Source of the DNA: Psychrobacillus sp. OK028
GTDB taxonomy: Bacteria > Bacillota > Bacilli > Bacillales_A > Planococcaceae
DNA: 64,000 nt
Assembly (NCBI RefSeq): GCF_900103605.1
Contig: NZ_FNHY01000002.1
Location: forward strand, 62,001 to 126,000
Reading direction: 5' to 3'
The position numbers were made by a program, and so were the translations under genes. Numbering within the stretch: position 1 is the first letter of the stretch; each line of letters opens with the position of its first letter. The notes beneath the pieces are model-generated. The model worked only from the letters and a program-made list of their open reading frames with translations. It was not told the origin of the DNA and made no database searches. Shown here in pieces: positions 36,311 to 45,053 of the stretch.

Positions 36311-37888
36311 ATGAACAAACAAGATTTAATTGCTCCAGAACATTATAACCTCGTAACGGAATTTGAAAAATATGCTGCTGATAAAGATAAATTAGCATTG
36401 ATATGGGAGTCCGAAGATGGTGAGCAGAAGAAAAGTACATATAAAAGTTTAATTGAACAGGCAAATAAGATTGCTAATCTTTTCACTAATAAAGGTCTCC
36501 AAAAAGGAGACGTAGTATTAATAATGGTGCCTCGTTTAATCGAAGCGTATGAAATATATATAGCGGCATTAAAGGCTGGCCTAGTTGTTATACCAAGTTC
36601 TGAAATGCTACGTGCAAAAGATATTGAATATCGATTGTCACATAGTGATGCAAAAGCAATTATCGCATATGAACCATTTCTTGATCAATTTGAAGAAGTT
36701 TCTAACATAGATGAACAACTATTATTCGTTATCGGCAACCAGAAAGGAAACTGGATATCGTTGACAGAGGAAATAAAATCGGAGTCGGAGGAATTTCAGA
36801 CAGTTGATACAATAAAGGATGACATGGCATTTCTATCCTATACTAGTGGAACGACTGGAAATCCTAAAGGAGTAGTCCATACACATGGTTGGGCTTTCGC
36901 ACATTTACGTACTTCTGGGCCAAACTGGCTGGCAATTCAAGAGGGAGATATTGTATGGGCAACAGCAAGTCCTGGCTGGCAAAAATGGATATGGAGTCCT
37001 TTCTTAGCTACACTGGGTAGTGGAGCTACTGGCTATGTATATAACGGGAAGTTTGATCCAAAAACTTACTTAACAAATATTCAAGAGAAAAAAGTGAACG
37101 TTTTATGTTGTACACCAACCGAGTACCGAATTATGGCAAAAGTTGATACGTTAAGTGATTATAATTTATCCTCTCTTCATAGTGCTGTTTCAGCTGGAGA
37201 ACCGTTAAACAGAGAAGTAATTGAAAAATTTGAAGAAATATTTGGTTTAGAAGTACGAGATGGCTACGGTCAAACAGAAAATACGTTACTTGTTGGAACA
37301 ATGAAGGGAATGGAAGCAAGACCTGGATCAATGGGGAAACCTACGCCAGGAAATACAGTGGACATTATCAATGACCTAGGGCAAATTTGTGCTCCTGGAG
37401 AAGTAGGAGATATAGCTGTCCATGTAGAAACACCAGCGTTATTTAAAGAATACTTAAAGGATCCTGAAAGAACTTCCATGCAATTTAGAGGGAGCTATTA
37501 TATTACAGGGGATCGAGCGAAAAAAGATGAGGATGGCTATTTCTGGTTTGAAGGTCGTGGAGACGATATAATTATTAGCTCAGGCTACACAATTGGACCA
37601 TTTGAAGTAGAAGATGCATTGACGAAACATCCAGCAGTGCAAGAATGCGCTGTAGTTGGAGCACCACATCCGGAAAGAGGGAGCATTGTTAAAGCATTTA
37701 TTGTATTACGTGATGCATCTATTGTAGGTTCTGAGGATTTAATAAAAGAATTACAAAATCATGTAAAGCAAGTGACAGCACCTTATAAATATCCAAGGGA
37801 AATCGAATTTATCTCCGAATTACCTAAAACGACATCAGGGAAAATTAGAAGAATTGATTTACGATTAAAAGAGAATAGTAAAAAGTAA
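36311..37888 (+). CDS. mbcS: Acyl-CoA synthetase, MbcS-like
   Basis: A 525-residue ANL enzyme. The adenylation loop is LSYTSGTTGNPKGVVHTH. Other motifs are ASPGWQKWIWSPF, GYGQTENT, YITGDRAKKDEDGYFWFEGRGDD and the C-terminal PKTTSGKIRRIDLR with the catalytic lysine. It is closest to the medium/branched-chain group, B. subtilis YtcI (MbcS), which activates branched short-chain acids for membrane lipid synthesis. Its position beside the SASP gene supports this. AAAGGAGGAAG precedes the ATG. Chain specificity is inferred. Confidence 0.85.
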   Translation: MNKQDLIAPEHYNLVTEFEKYAADKDKLALIWESEDGEQKKSTYKSLIEQANKIANLFTNKGLQKGDVVLIMVPRLIEAYEIYIAALKAGLVVIPSSEMLRAKDIEYRLSHSDAKAIIAYEPFLDQFEEVSNIDEQLLFVIGNQKGNWISLTEEIKSESEEFQTVDTIKDDMAFLSYTSGTTGNPKGVVHTHGWAFAHLRTSGPNWLAIQEGDIVWATASPGWQKWIWSPFLATLGSGATGYVYNGKFDPKTYLTNIQEKKVNVLCCTPTEYRIMAKVDTLSDYNLSSLHSAVSAGEPLNREVIEKFEEIFGLEVRDGYGQTENTLLVGTMKGMEARPGSMGKPTPGNTVDIINDLGQICAPGEVGDIAVHVETPALFKEYLKDPERTSMQFRGSYYITGDRAKKDEDGYFWFEGRGDDIIISSGYTIGPFEVEDALTKHPAVQECAVVGAPHPERGSIVKAFIVLRDASIVGSEDLIKELQNHVKQVTAPYKYPREIEFISELPKTTSGKIRRIDLRLKENSKK

Positions 37889-37910
37889 GTTTTTACGGTA
37901 AAGCTACATG

Positions 37911-37951
37911 AGAAAACACGGAGGGAAATTTATCCTCCGTGTTTTCTTGTT
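37911..37951 (+). terminator. Terminator after mbcS
   Basis: GAAAACACGGAGG pairs with CCTCCGTGTTTTC, followed by TTGTTTA. Confidence 0.87.
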
Positions 37952-38018
37952 TACTTTAGTGATTTAAAGCAATATAATTATTTAATATTTCGAGTATCAA
38001 AATAAAGAGGTGTCATTA

Positions 38019-38927
38019 GTGGGAAATGAAGAAAAACAAGGAATTATATTTGTAATTATTGCTTATGTTCTATGGGGATTCATGCCAATATACTGGAAGC
38101 TATTGGAGCATGTTTCAAGTGATGAAATACTTGCAGGAAGGGTAATTTGGTCTTTTATATTTACACTGATGCTTGTAATTGTAGGAAGGAATTTGAAACA
38201 GCTGAAAATAGATTTAAAAGATTTATGGGCAAACAAGAAATCTTTTTGGGGACTTTTCGTAGCTTCCTATCTAGTAACAGGAAATTGGTTCACATACATA
38301 TTTGCAGTTAATGCAGGTTATATCGTTCAGACAAGCCTAGGATATTATATAAATCCCTTAATATCCATAATGCTTGGAATCTTATTTTTGAAAGAAAGAT
38401 TGTCAAAGGCTCAACAACTCTCGGTTCTATTAGCTGCTGTTGGAGTCATTATATTAACTGTTTCTTATGGTGGATTTCCTTGGATCGCATTTACGCTTGC
38501 CATTACATTTGCATTGTATGGATTGATCAAGAAAAGTATTAAAATTGATGCAGTTAGGGGATTAACAATAGAAACCTTTTTTGTATTACCTGTTGCACTC
38601 TTCTATTTTGTCTATTTATTGTTTACAGACAAAGCAGTATTTTTTTCTTCCAATGCGATAACCGCAATCCTACTCATCTTCACTGGTGTTGCAACTGCTG
38701 TTCCTTTAATATTATTTGCTAAGGGAACGAAAACGATGCCGCTATATATGTCAGGTTTTTTTCAGTACATTGCACCTACTTTAATGTTGCTAGTCGGTGT
38801 CTTATTATATGATGAGGCATTTAGCAAGATAGAGTTCTTATCTTTTTCATGTATTTGGATTGCTTTAATATTGTTTACAGTTTCTAAAGTTATGGAAGTA
38901 AGAAAAGCACATGCACTGGATAGATGA
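38019..38927 (+). CDS. rarD: RarD-type EamA/DMT transporter
   Basis: A 302-residue integral membrane protein with about ten hydrophobic helices in two EamA halves, of the drug/metabolite transporter superfamily. It opens QGIIFVIIAYVLWGFMPIYWK and has GRVIWSF and YINPLISIMLGILFLKERLS, all typical of RarD. The solute is not known. GTG at 38019 has AGAGGTG upstream; the GTG at 38010 is part of that site. Confidence 0.87.
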   Translation: MGNEEKQGIIFVIIAYVLWGFMPIYWKLLEHVSSDEILAGRVIWSFIFTLMLVIVGRNLKQLKIDLKDLWANKKSFWGLFVASYLVTGNWFTYIFAVNAGYIVQTSLGYYINPLISIMLGILFLKERLSKAQQLSVLLAAVGVIILTVSYGGFPWIAFTLAITFALYGLIKKSIKIDAVRGLTIETFFVLPVALFYFVYLLFTDKAVFFSSNAITAILLIFTGVATAVPLILFAKGTKTMPLYMSGFFQYIAPTLMLLVGVLLYDEAFSKIEFLSFSCIWIALILFTVSKVMEVRKAHALDR

Positions 38928-38959
38928 AATAAGGCAAGGATATAAGGGTTTTTCCATTT

Positions 38960-38998
38960 AAAAACGTGAAATCGGTCAATTGATTTCACGTTTTTTCA
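38960..38998 (+). terminator. Terminator after rarD
   Basis: AAAACGTGAAATC pairs with GATTTCACGTTTT, then a T run. Confidence 0.87.
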
Positions 38999-39038
38999 TT
39001 ATTTTAGGAAAGTGGAGTCAAGAGATGATTGGATAACA

Positions 39039-39090
39039 TTAGGCTCGAGCCATGCCTACGGAAAGCGTCCGCCGTAACGAAAAAACAATT
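39039..39090. repeat. Diverged intergenic repeat copy
   Basis: AGGCTCGAG..GCCTACGGAAAGCGTCCGCC..AACGAAA aligns by eye with 386-430 (AGGCTCGAG..GCC..GAAAG..TCCG). The GGAAAGCGTCCGCC core is like repeats common between genes of Lysinibacillus/Psychrobacillus-type genomes. No gene is seen in the 38928-39132 gap. Confidence 0.5.
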
Positions 39091-39132
39091 AGTGTAGAAG
39101 ACTAGAAAATATTGTCCAAGACTCATTTTGAT

Positions 39133-39933
39133 TTATAAAAATGTTCTTTTTACTTTATCCCAATAGCTATTGTTTTTTAATTTAACGGTTTTTATGATTT
39201 TATCACTTAGGCAAATGGTTACATTTTCTACATGTTGAATACTAAGTGCTTCATTATCCGTGCTCATCGAAGGATAATCATTCCAATCCTTATGTAGGCG
39301 AAGTTCTAGTGTTCTTTGACCACTTAATATAAAGGAAGATCCTAAAGTTCTAAAGTCATTACTATTAACGGAAGCAATTTCAGCAACTTGAATACAAGGC
39401 AAGAGTGGGTCGACAACCGCCCCATTTAATGACTTGTTATAACCTGAGCTACCCGTCGGAGTTGAAATTACCATACCGTCTCCTCGAAAGGACTCGAAAT
39501 GCTTGTGGTCAATAATTATATCTAATACAAATGCTTTTATAATGTTAGAGCGTATTGTAAATTCATTTAAACAAAGGAATTTGGGATTGTTATTTACCGA
39601 AACTTCTAGCAAAGGGTATTTGCGAACCTGAATGTTCTTGGAAAGAACTGCTTCCGCCATCGCTTCTATATCATCCGCTAAAAAATCACAGTACATACTC
39701 AGGGAATCGGTAGTAGAAATACCCGCATACAAACAATCCTGTCTAAATCCAGTTTTGCGTACTGCTTGTAAAAAAGAACCATCTGAACCGATACTGACAA
39801 TAATAGAAGCAAATTCAGGGTCCTCTACAACCATAAAACCATGATTATTTATTGCTTCAGCGATTCTGTCTTTTCTTTGCAAAGATTTTGTGTCATTCTT
39901 AGTGTATAAATATATTGCGTTTTTGGAGGTCAT
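39133..39933 (-). CDS. nadK: NAD kinase
   Basis: Phosphorylates NAD to NADP. IVSIGSDGSFLQAV is the GGDG-type motif, here with Ser in place of the first Gly. FRGDGMVISTPTGSSGYNKS is the family's second hallmark, and LCLNEFTIR carries the conserved NE. It has 266 residues, like the second NAD kinase of B. subtilis (YtdI, 267). Two ATGs, 39939 and 39933, follow AAAAGGAG; the second is better spaced. It is divergent from sppA. Confidence 0.92.
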   Translation of the reverse strand: MTSKNAIYLYTKNDTKSLQRKDRIAEAINNHGFMVVEDPEFASIIVSIGSDGSFLQAVRKTGFRQDCLYAGISTTDSLSMYCDFLADDIEAMAEAVLSKNIQVRKYPLLEVSVNNNPKFLCLNEFTIRSNIIKAFVLDIIIDHKHFESFRGDGMVISTPTGSSGYNKSLNGAVVDPLLPCIQVAEIASVNSNDFRTLGSSFILSGQRTLELRLHKDWNDYPSMSTDNEALSIQHVENVTICLSDKIIKTVKLKNNSYWDKVKRTFL

Positions 39934-40036
39934 AAACATTCTCCTTTTCTATTGTATATATTTATTTTACCATTTCGTGAAACATTTAGATATTCTTTAC
40001 GTATTAAAGAGAAGTATTAAAGGAGGAATTGTACAT

Positions 40037-41050
40037 ATGAATATGAAACGCTGGTTTGCTATTTTAGGAGCGTCTTTATTATTGCTCATCTCAATTTTCG
40101 TCAATACGATCTCTACTGCATTTACAACAGATTGGACATCGTATTTAGATGATTTTGCGAACGCTTCTAGCTCAGAGTTTTTTGAAACCGTAATTGAAGA
40201 GGGAAGTATGAATGACCGCATTGCTTTACTTACAGTGGATGGTGTCATCCAAGATACGGGAAGTGCAAGTTCATTGTTTGCAGCGGAAGGTTATAACCAC
40301 CAGTTTTTCCTACAGCAATTAGAGCAAGCAAAGATTGATGACACTGTAAAAGCAATTGTATTACAAGTAAATTCACCTGGTGGCGGGGTTGTCGAATCGG
40401 CACAAATTTATAAAGAAATCATTGAACTTCAAGAAGAGACTGAAAAGCCAATATATGTCTCTATGGGAAGTATGGCTGCTTCAGGTGGTTACTACATTTC
40501 CGCACCAGCCGATAAAATATTCGTCAATAAAGAGACGATTACAGGATCCATTGGTGTCATCATGCAAAGTATTAACTATGGTAAGTTAGCAGAAAAATAT
40601 GGCGTGGAATTTGTAACCATCAAATCTGGGCCGTATAAAGACATCATGAGTCCGACTAGAGAAATGACAGAGCCAGAACGAGCGATGCTTCAAGAAATGT
40701 TAAACGACTCGTATGAAGATTTCGTGGATATTATTGAAAAAGGTAGAAATATGACAGAAGCGGATGTTAAAAAAGTTGCAGACGGTAGAATTTTAAATGG
40801 TCGTCAAGCAATTGAAGCTGGATTAGCAGACGATTATGGGTTTTTGGAAGATGTAGTTCAAGCGATAAAAACGGATAATAAATTAGAGAATGCAGAAGTA
40901 TTTGAATATGGTTACTCTCAAAGCTTGGTTTCGCTGTTTGCGGTGAAAGCACAATCTTTCTTAGGTTTAGATCTCGAATCGAAACTTATTGCACAGTTAA
41001 TTACGGAAAATAGCTCACCAAGAATGATGTACCTATATGGGAATGAATAA
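40037..41050 (+). CDS. sppA: Signal peptide peptidase SppA
   Basis: Membrane serine protease that degrades cleaved signal peptides. The N-terminal membrane anchor covers residues 4-25 (RWFAILGASLLLLISIFVNTI). The catalytic serine is in SMGSMAASGGYYISAPADKI and the general-base lysine in VTIKSGPYKDIMSPTRE, with GSIGVIMQ between. It has 337 residues (B. subtilis 335). ATG 40037 has AGGAGG at 40021-40026; 49 further upstream residues in the frame overlap the nadK region and are rejected. yteJ follows within 10 bases, so they form an operon as in B. subtilis. Confidence 0.94.
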   Translation: MNMKRWFAILGASLLLLISIFVNTISTAFTTDWTSYLDDFANASSSEFFETVIEEGSMNDRIALLTVDGVIQDTGSASSLFAAEGYNHQFFLQQLEQAKIDDTVKAIVLQVNSPGGGVVESAQIYKEIIELQEETEKPIYVSMGSMAASGGYYISAPADKIFVNKETITGSIGVIMQSINYGKLAEKYGVEFVTIKSGPYKDIMSPTREMTEPERAMLQEMLNDSYEDFVDIIEKGRNMTEADVKKVADGRILNGRQAIEAGLADDYGFLEDVVQAIKTDNKLENAEVFEYGYSQSLVSLFAVKAQSFLGLDLESKLIAQLITENSSPRMMYLYGNE

Positions 41051-41059
41051 GGAGGGTTT

Positions 41060-41641
41060 ATGATGAGTGAATTTGTACAATCAGAAGAACAGCATGTGCA
41101 AGCGAACACCTCTGCAACCCAGCAAGTTATTGTTCATCGAACTCCACAATATGGTCAGAAGACTGCTGGCTTCTGGATTCGTTTTTGGGCATACACTGTA
41201 GATATTCTCATTTTGGCTTCTATTGGAATGTTATTGATCAAACCTATATTTCGCTTGTTTTCGTTGGAGTTAAATAATCCTGCCTGGTACGCACCTTTTA
41301 CTATAATCACAGCAGTTATCTTCTATGCGTATTTTGTGTTGATGACAAAGTTCTGTAACCAGACAGTGGGAAAAATGATATTTGGAATTCGTGTAATATC
41401 AAAAGATGGTGAAAAACTTAAATGGGGTAATGTCATTTTTAGAGAGTGGGTTGGTCGGTTAATATGTATAATTCCGCTGAATATTCCATATATTGTCGTA
41501 GCTTTCACTCCGAAGAAGCAAGGTGTACATGACTTTATCGCTGATACATTAGTCGTTCATGAAGCAGTGTATGACTTAAGTGAGAAAGTAACATATGAAA
41601 GTTCAGCTGCAAAAGAGTTGCAAGAGCCGAACGTATTCTAG
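41060..41641 (+). CDS. yteJ: RDD-family membrane protein (YteJ-like)
   Basis: A 193-residue RDD protein. After a polar N-terminus of about 40 residues, AGFWIRFWAYTVDILILASIGM begins the RDD domain with the conserved R and D, then two to three membrane helices. GKMIFGIRVISKDGEKLKWG and the charged FREWVGRLI are typical. In B. subtilis YteJ works with SppA and modulates its activity, which agrees with this operon. Two ATGs (41060 and 41063) follow GGAGG; the second is slightly better spaced. Confidence 0.88.
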   Translation: MMSEFVQSEEQHVQANTSATQQVIVHRTPQYGQKTAGFWIRFWAYTVDILILASIGMLLIKPIFRLFSLELNNPAWYAPFTIITAVIFYAYFVLMTKFCNQTVGKMIFGIRVISKDGEKLKWGNVIFREWVGRLICIIPLNIPYIVVAFTPKKQGVHDFIADTLVVHEAVYDLSEKVTYESSAAKELQEPNVF

Positions 41642-41676
41642 TAAGATGAAGATATTGAAAAAGGAGGCTACATATT

Positions 41677-42183
41677 ATGGCACAAATAACATTTAAAAAT
41701 AATCCTGTAACATTAGTTGGTAAAGAAGTGGTAGTTGGAGAAAAGGCACCTGACTTTTCAGTGCTAGCAAATGATTTATCACCTGTGACTCTACAAGATT
41801 CAGCTGGTAAAATTCGTTTAATCAGTGTAGTTCCTTCTCTTGATACTGGAGTTTGTTCTACACAAACAAACAAATTTAACTCTGAGGCTGCTAGTTTAGG
41901 TGAAGATGTAGCAATTTTAACTGTTTCAATGGATTTACCTTTCGCACAAAAACGTTGGTGTGGAGCTAATGCTGCTGATGCAATCCAAACTTTATCTGAC
42001 CACCGTGATGCATCCTTCGGAGAAGCATACGGAGTACTTATGCAAGAATTACGCTTGTTAGCACGTTCTGTATTTGTAGTAGATAAAAACGATGTGGTAA
42101 CTTATGCTGAATACGTTGGAGAAGGTACAGATCATCCAAACTATGAAAAAGCATTAGAAGCGGTAAAAGCACTAACAAACTAA
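41677..42183 (+). CDS. tpx: Thiol peroxidase Tpx
   Basis: Two-cysteine peroxiredoxin that reduces peroxides with thioredoxin. The peroxidatic Cys is in [12 protein letters not shown] (near 60) and the resolving Cys in QKRWCGAN (near 94). Its 168 residues match the family. AAAGGAGGC precedes the ATG. It lies between yteJ and ytxK as in B. subtilis. Confidence 0.95.
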   Translation: MAQITFKNNPVTLVGKEVVVGEKAPDFSVLANDLSPVTLQDSAGKIRLISVVPSLDTGVCSTQTNKFNSEAASLGEDVAILTVSMDLPFAQKRWCGANAADAIQTLSDHRDASFGEAYGVLMQELRLLARSVFVVDKNDVVTYAEYVGEGTDHPNYEKALEAVKALTN

Positions 42184-42229
42184 GAAAAGAATGGACGAAT
42201 TGCAATAATGGCGCACTTAGCCTTTATTT

Positions 42230-42275
42230 TCTATTCTGAAGCGATTCGAAGGGCTAGACGTAGGAGCTAGACAAA
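42230..42275. repeat. Intergenic repeat copy related to 62899-63035
   Basis: TCTGAAGCGAttCGAaGGGCTAGaCG..GGAGCTAGAC resembles the block near 62980-63020 (TCTGAAGCGAatagaGGGGCTAGgCG..). It is a small dispersed element in the tpx-ytxK gap. Confidence 0.45.
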
Positions 42276-42318
42276 TACTGAGTAAAAAGTATATAACGTT
42301 TTTAACTAAAATAAAATC

Positions 42319-42350
42319 AAGCCCACTCTGCAGCTTTAGAGTGGGTTTTA
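42319..42350 (+). terminator. Terminator between tpx and ytxK
   Basis: CCCACTCT pairs with AGAGTGGG around GCAGCTTT, then TTTTAC. It ends just before the ytxK start. Confidence 0.7.
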
Positions 42351-42364
42351 CTATGAGGGATAAT

Positions 42365-43294
42365 ATGCATACACATGTTGAACAAATTTTCACGTATATT
42401 GATCAGGAGAGCAGTTTTATCGAGAATGAAGCTTCGGGTACTTATTTAGAAGGTGTTGTATATGCACTTGAACTTTGGTTATCTGATAAAAAGAGACCTT
42501 CTGTAAACGATGCAGCTAAAGAAGAAATTCGTAAAGCCATTCAATTAGCTATTTTAAAAGGCATGAAGAAATCCGCGCAGGTAAATCATCAAATGACTCC
42601 TGACGCAATTGGACTATTAGTAAGTTATTTTGTGAATGAAATGACTAAAAGTAAAAAAGAACTATCGATTCTAGACCCTGCACTTGGAACGGGAAATTTA
42701 TTGTATACGATTATGAATGCTTTGCCGAGCGAAAATTACGCTTTTGGTGTTGAAATTGATGATTTATTGATTCAATTGGCAGCTCAGACTGGTGAATTAT
42801 TGACCCATGATATTCAACTTTTTAGACAGGATGCATTAAAACCATTACTTATAGACCCAGTGGACATCGTAGTGAGTGATTTACCGGTTGGATATTATCC
42901 AGATGCAGAGACAGCACAAGAATACTTCTTGCATAGCACGGAAGAAATGTCCTATGCCCATCATTTGTTTATAGAGCAATCTATGAAGCATGTAAAACAA
43001 GGTGGCTATCTATTCTTCTTAGTACCAGATACTATTTTTGAATCGAAACAGGCAGCGAAGCTTCATGAATTTATCAAAGAAAATGGTTGGATTCAAGCGG
43101 TTATCCAATTTCCAAACTCTATTTTCAAAACAAAGGGACAAGAAAAAAGCCTTTTAATATTACAAAAGAAAAGCAGTGATTTAAAAGCACCGAGAGAGGT
43201 TCTATTAGCAAAGGTTCCAAATATGATGAACAAAGAAGCAATGGAGTTATTTTTAAAAAAGGTCGAAATTTGGCAAGAAGAGAACAGTAAGTAA
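42365..43294 (+). CDS. ytxK: YtxK, class I SAM-dependent methyltransferase-like protein
   Basis: A 309-residue protein with the N6-adenine methyltransferase (HsdM/TaqI) fold. The SAM-binding motif is SILDPALGTGNLLYTI (about 108-123). The catalytic position reads VVSDLPVGYYPD, where true N6-adenine enzymes have (N/D)PP(Y/F), so activity on DNA is uncertain. GAGGG before the ATG at 42365 supports this start; earlier starts lie in the upstream terminator. It sits just before ackA, as in B. subtilis, separated by about 60 bp. Function is unknown. Confidence 0.88.
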   Translation: MHTHVEQIFTYIDQESSFIENEASGTYLEGVVYALELWLSDKKRPSVNDAAKEEIRKAIQLAILKGMKKSAQVNHQMTPDAIGLLVSYFVNEMTKSKKELSILDPALGTGNLLYTIMNALPSENYAFGVEIDDLLIQLAAQTGELLTHDIQLFRQDALKPLLIDPVDIVVSDLPVGYYPDAETAQEYFLHSTEEMSYAHHLFIEQSMKHVKQGGYLFFLVPDTIFESKQAAKLHEFIKENGWIQAVIQFPNSIFKTKGQEKSLLILQKKSSDLKAPREVLLAKVPNMMNKEAMELFLKKVEIWQEENSK

Positions 43295-43356
43295 GTTGCT
43301 AGCTCCTACTATGAACGGTACAATTAAAGTACTAGTTCAAAGAAGGAGCGTTTTTT

Positions 43357-44547
43357 ATGTCCATAATATTAGCGATAAATGCAGGAAGCTCTTCATTAAA
43401 ATTCCAAGTATTTGAAATGGTAGACGAACAGGTGATTGCTAAGGGGATAATCGAAAGAATTGGTCTAGGCAACCCTACTTTTACAATGACGACAAATGAG
43501 GAACGTATTAATATTATTGAACAGGTAGACAATCACGAACAAGCTGTAAAACTTTTGATAAATATGCTAATAGAAAAGAATGTGATCCGTTCATTAGACG
43601 ATATAAACGGAATAGGACATCGCGTAGTTCATGGTGGGGAGATTTATAGTGATTCTGTTTTAATAACAAATGAAGTATTGGATACTTTAGAACAATTATC
43701 AGAATTAGCACCACTTCATAATCCTGCGAATATTACAGGTATTAAAGTATTTAAAAAGGAGCTTCCGAATGTCCCAGCAGTAGCTGTTTTTGATACCGCT
43801 TTTCACCAAACAATGCCTGAAAGTTCTTATCTATACTCTATTCCGTACAATTACTACGAAAAGTTTGGCATACGAAAATATGGTTTTCATGGGACATCAC
43901 ATAAGTATGTATCCGAGCGGGCTGCTGTACTATTAAATAGACCATTGGAAACAACTCGCTTTATTTCCTGTCATCTGGGCAATGGTGCTAGTATTGCTGC
44001 TATTCATCACGGTAAGTCGATTGACACTTCAATGGGTTTTACACCTCTAGCAGGTGTGACAATGGGTACTAGATCAGGTAATATTGACCCTGCATTAATC
44101 CCTTACTTAATGGAGAAAACAGGTAAAAATGCCGAAGAAGTATTAGATATTTTAAATAAGAAATCGGGAATGCTAGGTGTTTCTGGATTTTCTAGTGATT
44201 TAAGAGATATTGTTGGAGAAGCTGCCAAAGGTAATGAACGAGGACAGCTGGCACTAGATGTATTTGCTAATCGAATACATAAATATATTGGCTCCTATGC
44301 CGCGCGGATGAATGGAGTAGATGCTATTATTTTCACAGCGGGAATCGGAGAGAACAGTGAAGTCATACGTGAAAAAGTATTAAAAGGGCTTCAGTTTATG
44401 GGCGTGTATATGGATCCGGACCTAAACAAAATAAATGGAAAAGAAACTTTTATCAATTATCCTCATTCACCAGTAAAAGTGATTGTTATTCCGACAAACG
44501 AAGAGATTATGATTGCAAGAGATACGGTGAGAATTGCGAAGCTTTAA
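43357..44547 (+). CDS. ackA: Acetate kinase
   Basis: Interconverts acetyl-phosphate and acetate with ADP/ATP, giving ATP in overflow metabolism. Family motifs are [15 protein letters not shown] at the start, [52 protein letters not shown] and FTAGIGENS. It has 396 residues (B. subtilis 395). AAGGAG precedes the ATG. The frame is intact, although its last 85 bp are the left attachment repeat of an integrated island; the same tail recurs at 54433-54520. Confidence 0.97.
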   Translation: MSIILAINAGSSSLKFQVFEMVDEQVIAKGIIERIGLGNPTFTMTTNEERINIIEQVDNHEQAVKLLINMLIEKNVIRSLDDINGIGHRVVHGGEIYSDSVLITNEVLDTLEQLSELAPLHNPANITGIKVFKKELPNVPAVAVFDTAFHQTMPESSYLYSIPYNYYEKFGIRKYGFHGTSHKYVSERAAVLLNRPLETTRFISCHLGNGASIAAIHHGKSIDTSMGFTPLAGVTMGTRSGNIDPALIPYLMEKTGKNAEEVLDILNKKSGMLGVSGFSSDLRDIVGEAAKGNERGQLALDVFANRIHKYIGSYAARMNGVDAIIFTAGIGENSEVIREKVLKGLQFMGVYMDPDLNKINGKETFINYPHSPVKVIVIPTNEEIMIARDTVRIAKL

Positions 44548-44550
44548 GAG
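44463..44550 (+). repeat. attL: left attachment repeat in the ackA 3' end
   Basis: 88 bp that recur at 54433-54520 with two mismatches (C/T at 44471 and A/G at 44502). The last 48 bp (44503-44550) are identical and run through the ackA stop codon to TTTAAGAG, after which the copies diverge. This is the pattern left by site-specific integration. Confidence 0.9.
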
Positions 44551-44676
44551 GATGAATGATTTCTCTTTTATGAAAATCCTTTTCAGTTATGATTATTCTT
44601 CATTGTGCAATCATTACCGATATTTGATATGTACAACTTTCTGAGGGTTATGATTACAACTCTAGGAGGATGTATT

Positions 44677-45036
44677 ATGAAAAAAAGAAGGACTTCACAA
44701 GCAAGTAAAGGTTTAACATGGTCAGAAGGTCGGGAAATGATTATCCGTATTAAAACTTTGGAAGGCAGAGCCACTCGTACAATAGAAAGTTACATCAAAC
44801 TATTTAATGATTTTGAACGCTGTTTTGGGGTTCGAAAGTATATGACGAATGTTACTCAAGATGACGCAAGAAAGTTTATTGAGTGGCAATTGAATGAGAA
44901 AACCAAATTTTTAAAAGCAAGATTTAGAAGAGATAAAAAGAAAGGTGTATCAATTGTTTCTGCAAATTCCTATTTACGGAATGCGAAATCTGCTTTTCGT
45001 AACTTGAAAAACTATAACTTAATTAACAGGAAATGA
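44677..45036 (+). CDS. Stand-alone integrase core-binding (SAM-like) domain protein
   Basis: A 119-residue protein resembling only the N-terminal core-binding domain of tyrosine recombinases: WSEGREMIIRIKTLEGRATRTIESYIKLFNDFERCF, then TQDDARKFIEWQLNE and SANSYLRNAKSAFRNLKNYNLI. It has no catalytic Arg, His or Tyr region. AGGAGG at 44664-44669 fixes the ATG. It ends 17 bases before the full-length recombinase frame, which has its own ribosome site, so it looks like a separate gene rather than the front of that one. It is either a truncated recombinase or an accessory DNA-binding factor for the element. Confidence 0.7.
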   Translation: MKKRRTSQASKGLTWSEGREMIIRIKTLEGRATRTIESYIKLFNDFERCFGVRKYMTNVTQDDARKFIEWQLNEKTKFLKARFRRDKKKGVSIVSANSYLRNAKSAFRNLKNYNLINRK

Positions 45037-45053
45037 CAGAGGGGTTGTAAAAA

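Noticed and set aside
43295-43356. Search for a cre box before ackA
   Set aside because: TGAACGGTACAA is the only partial resemblance and lacks the conserved flanks.
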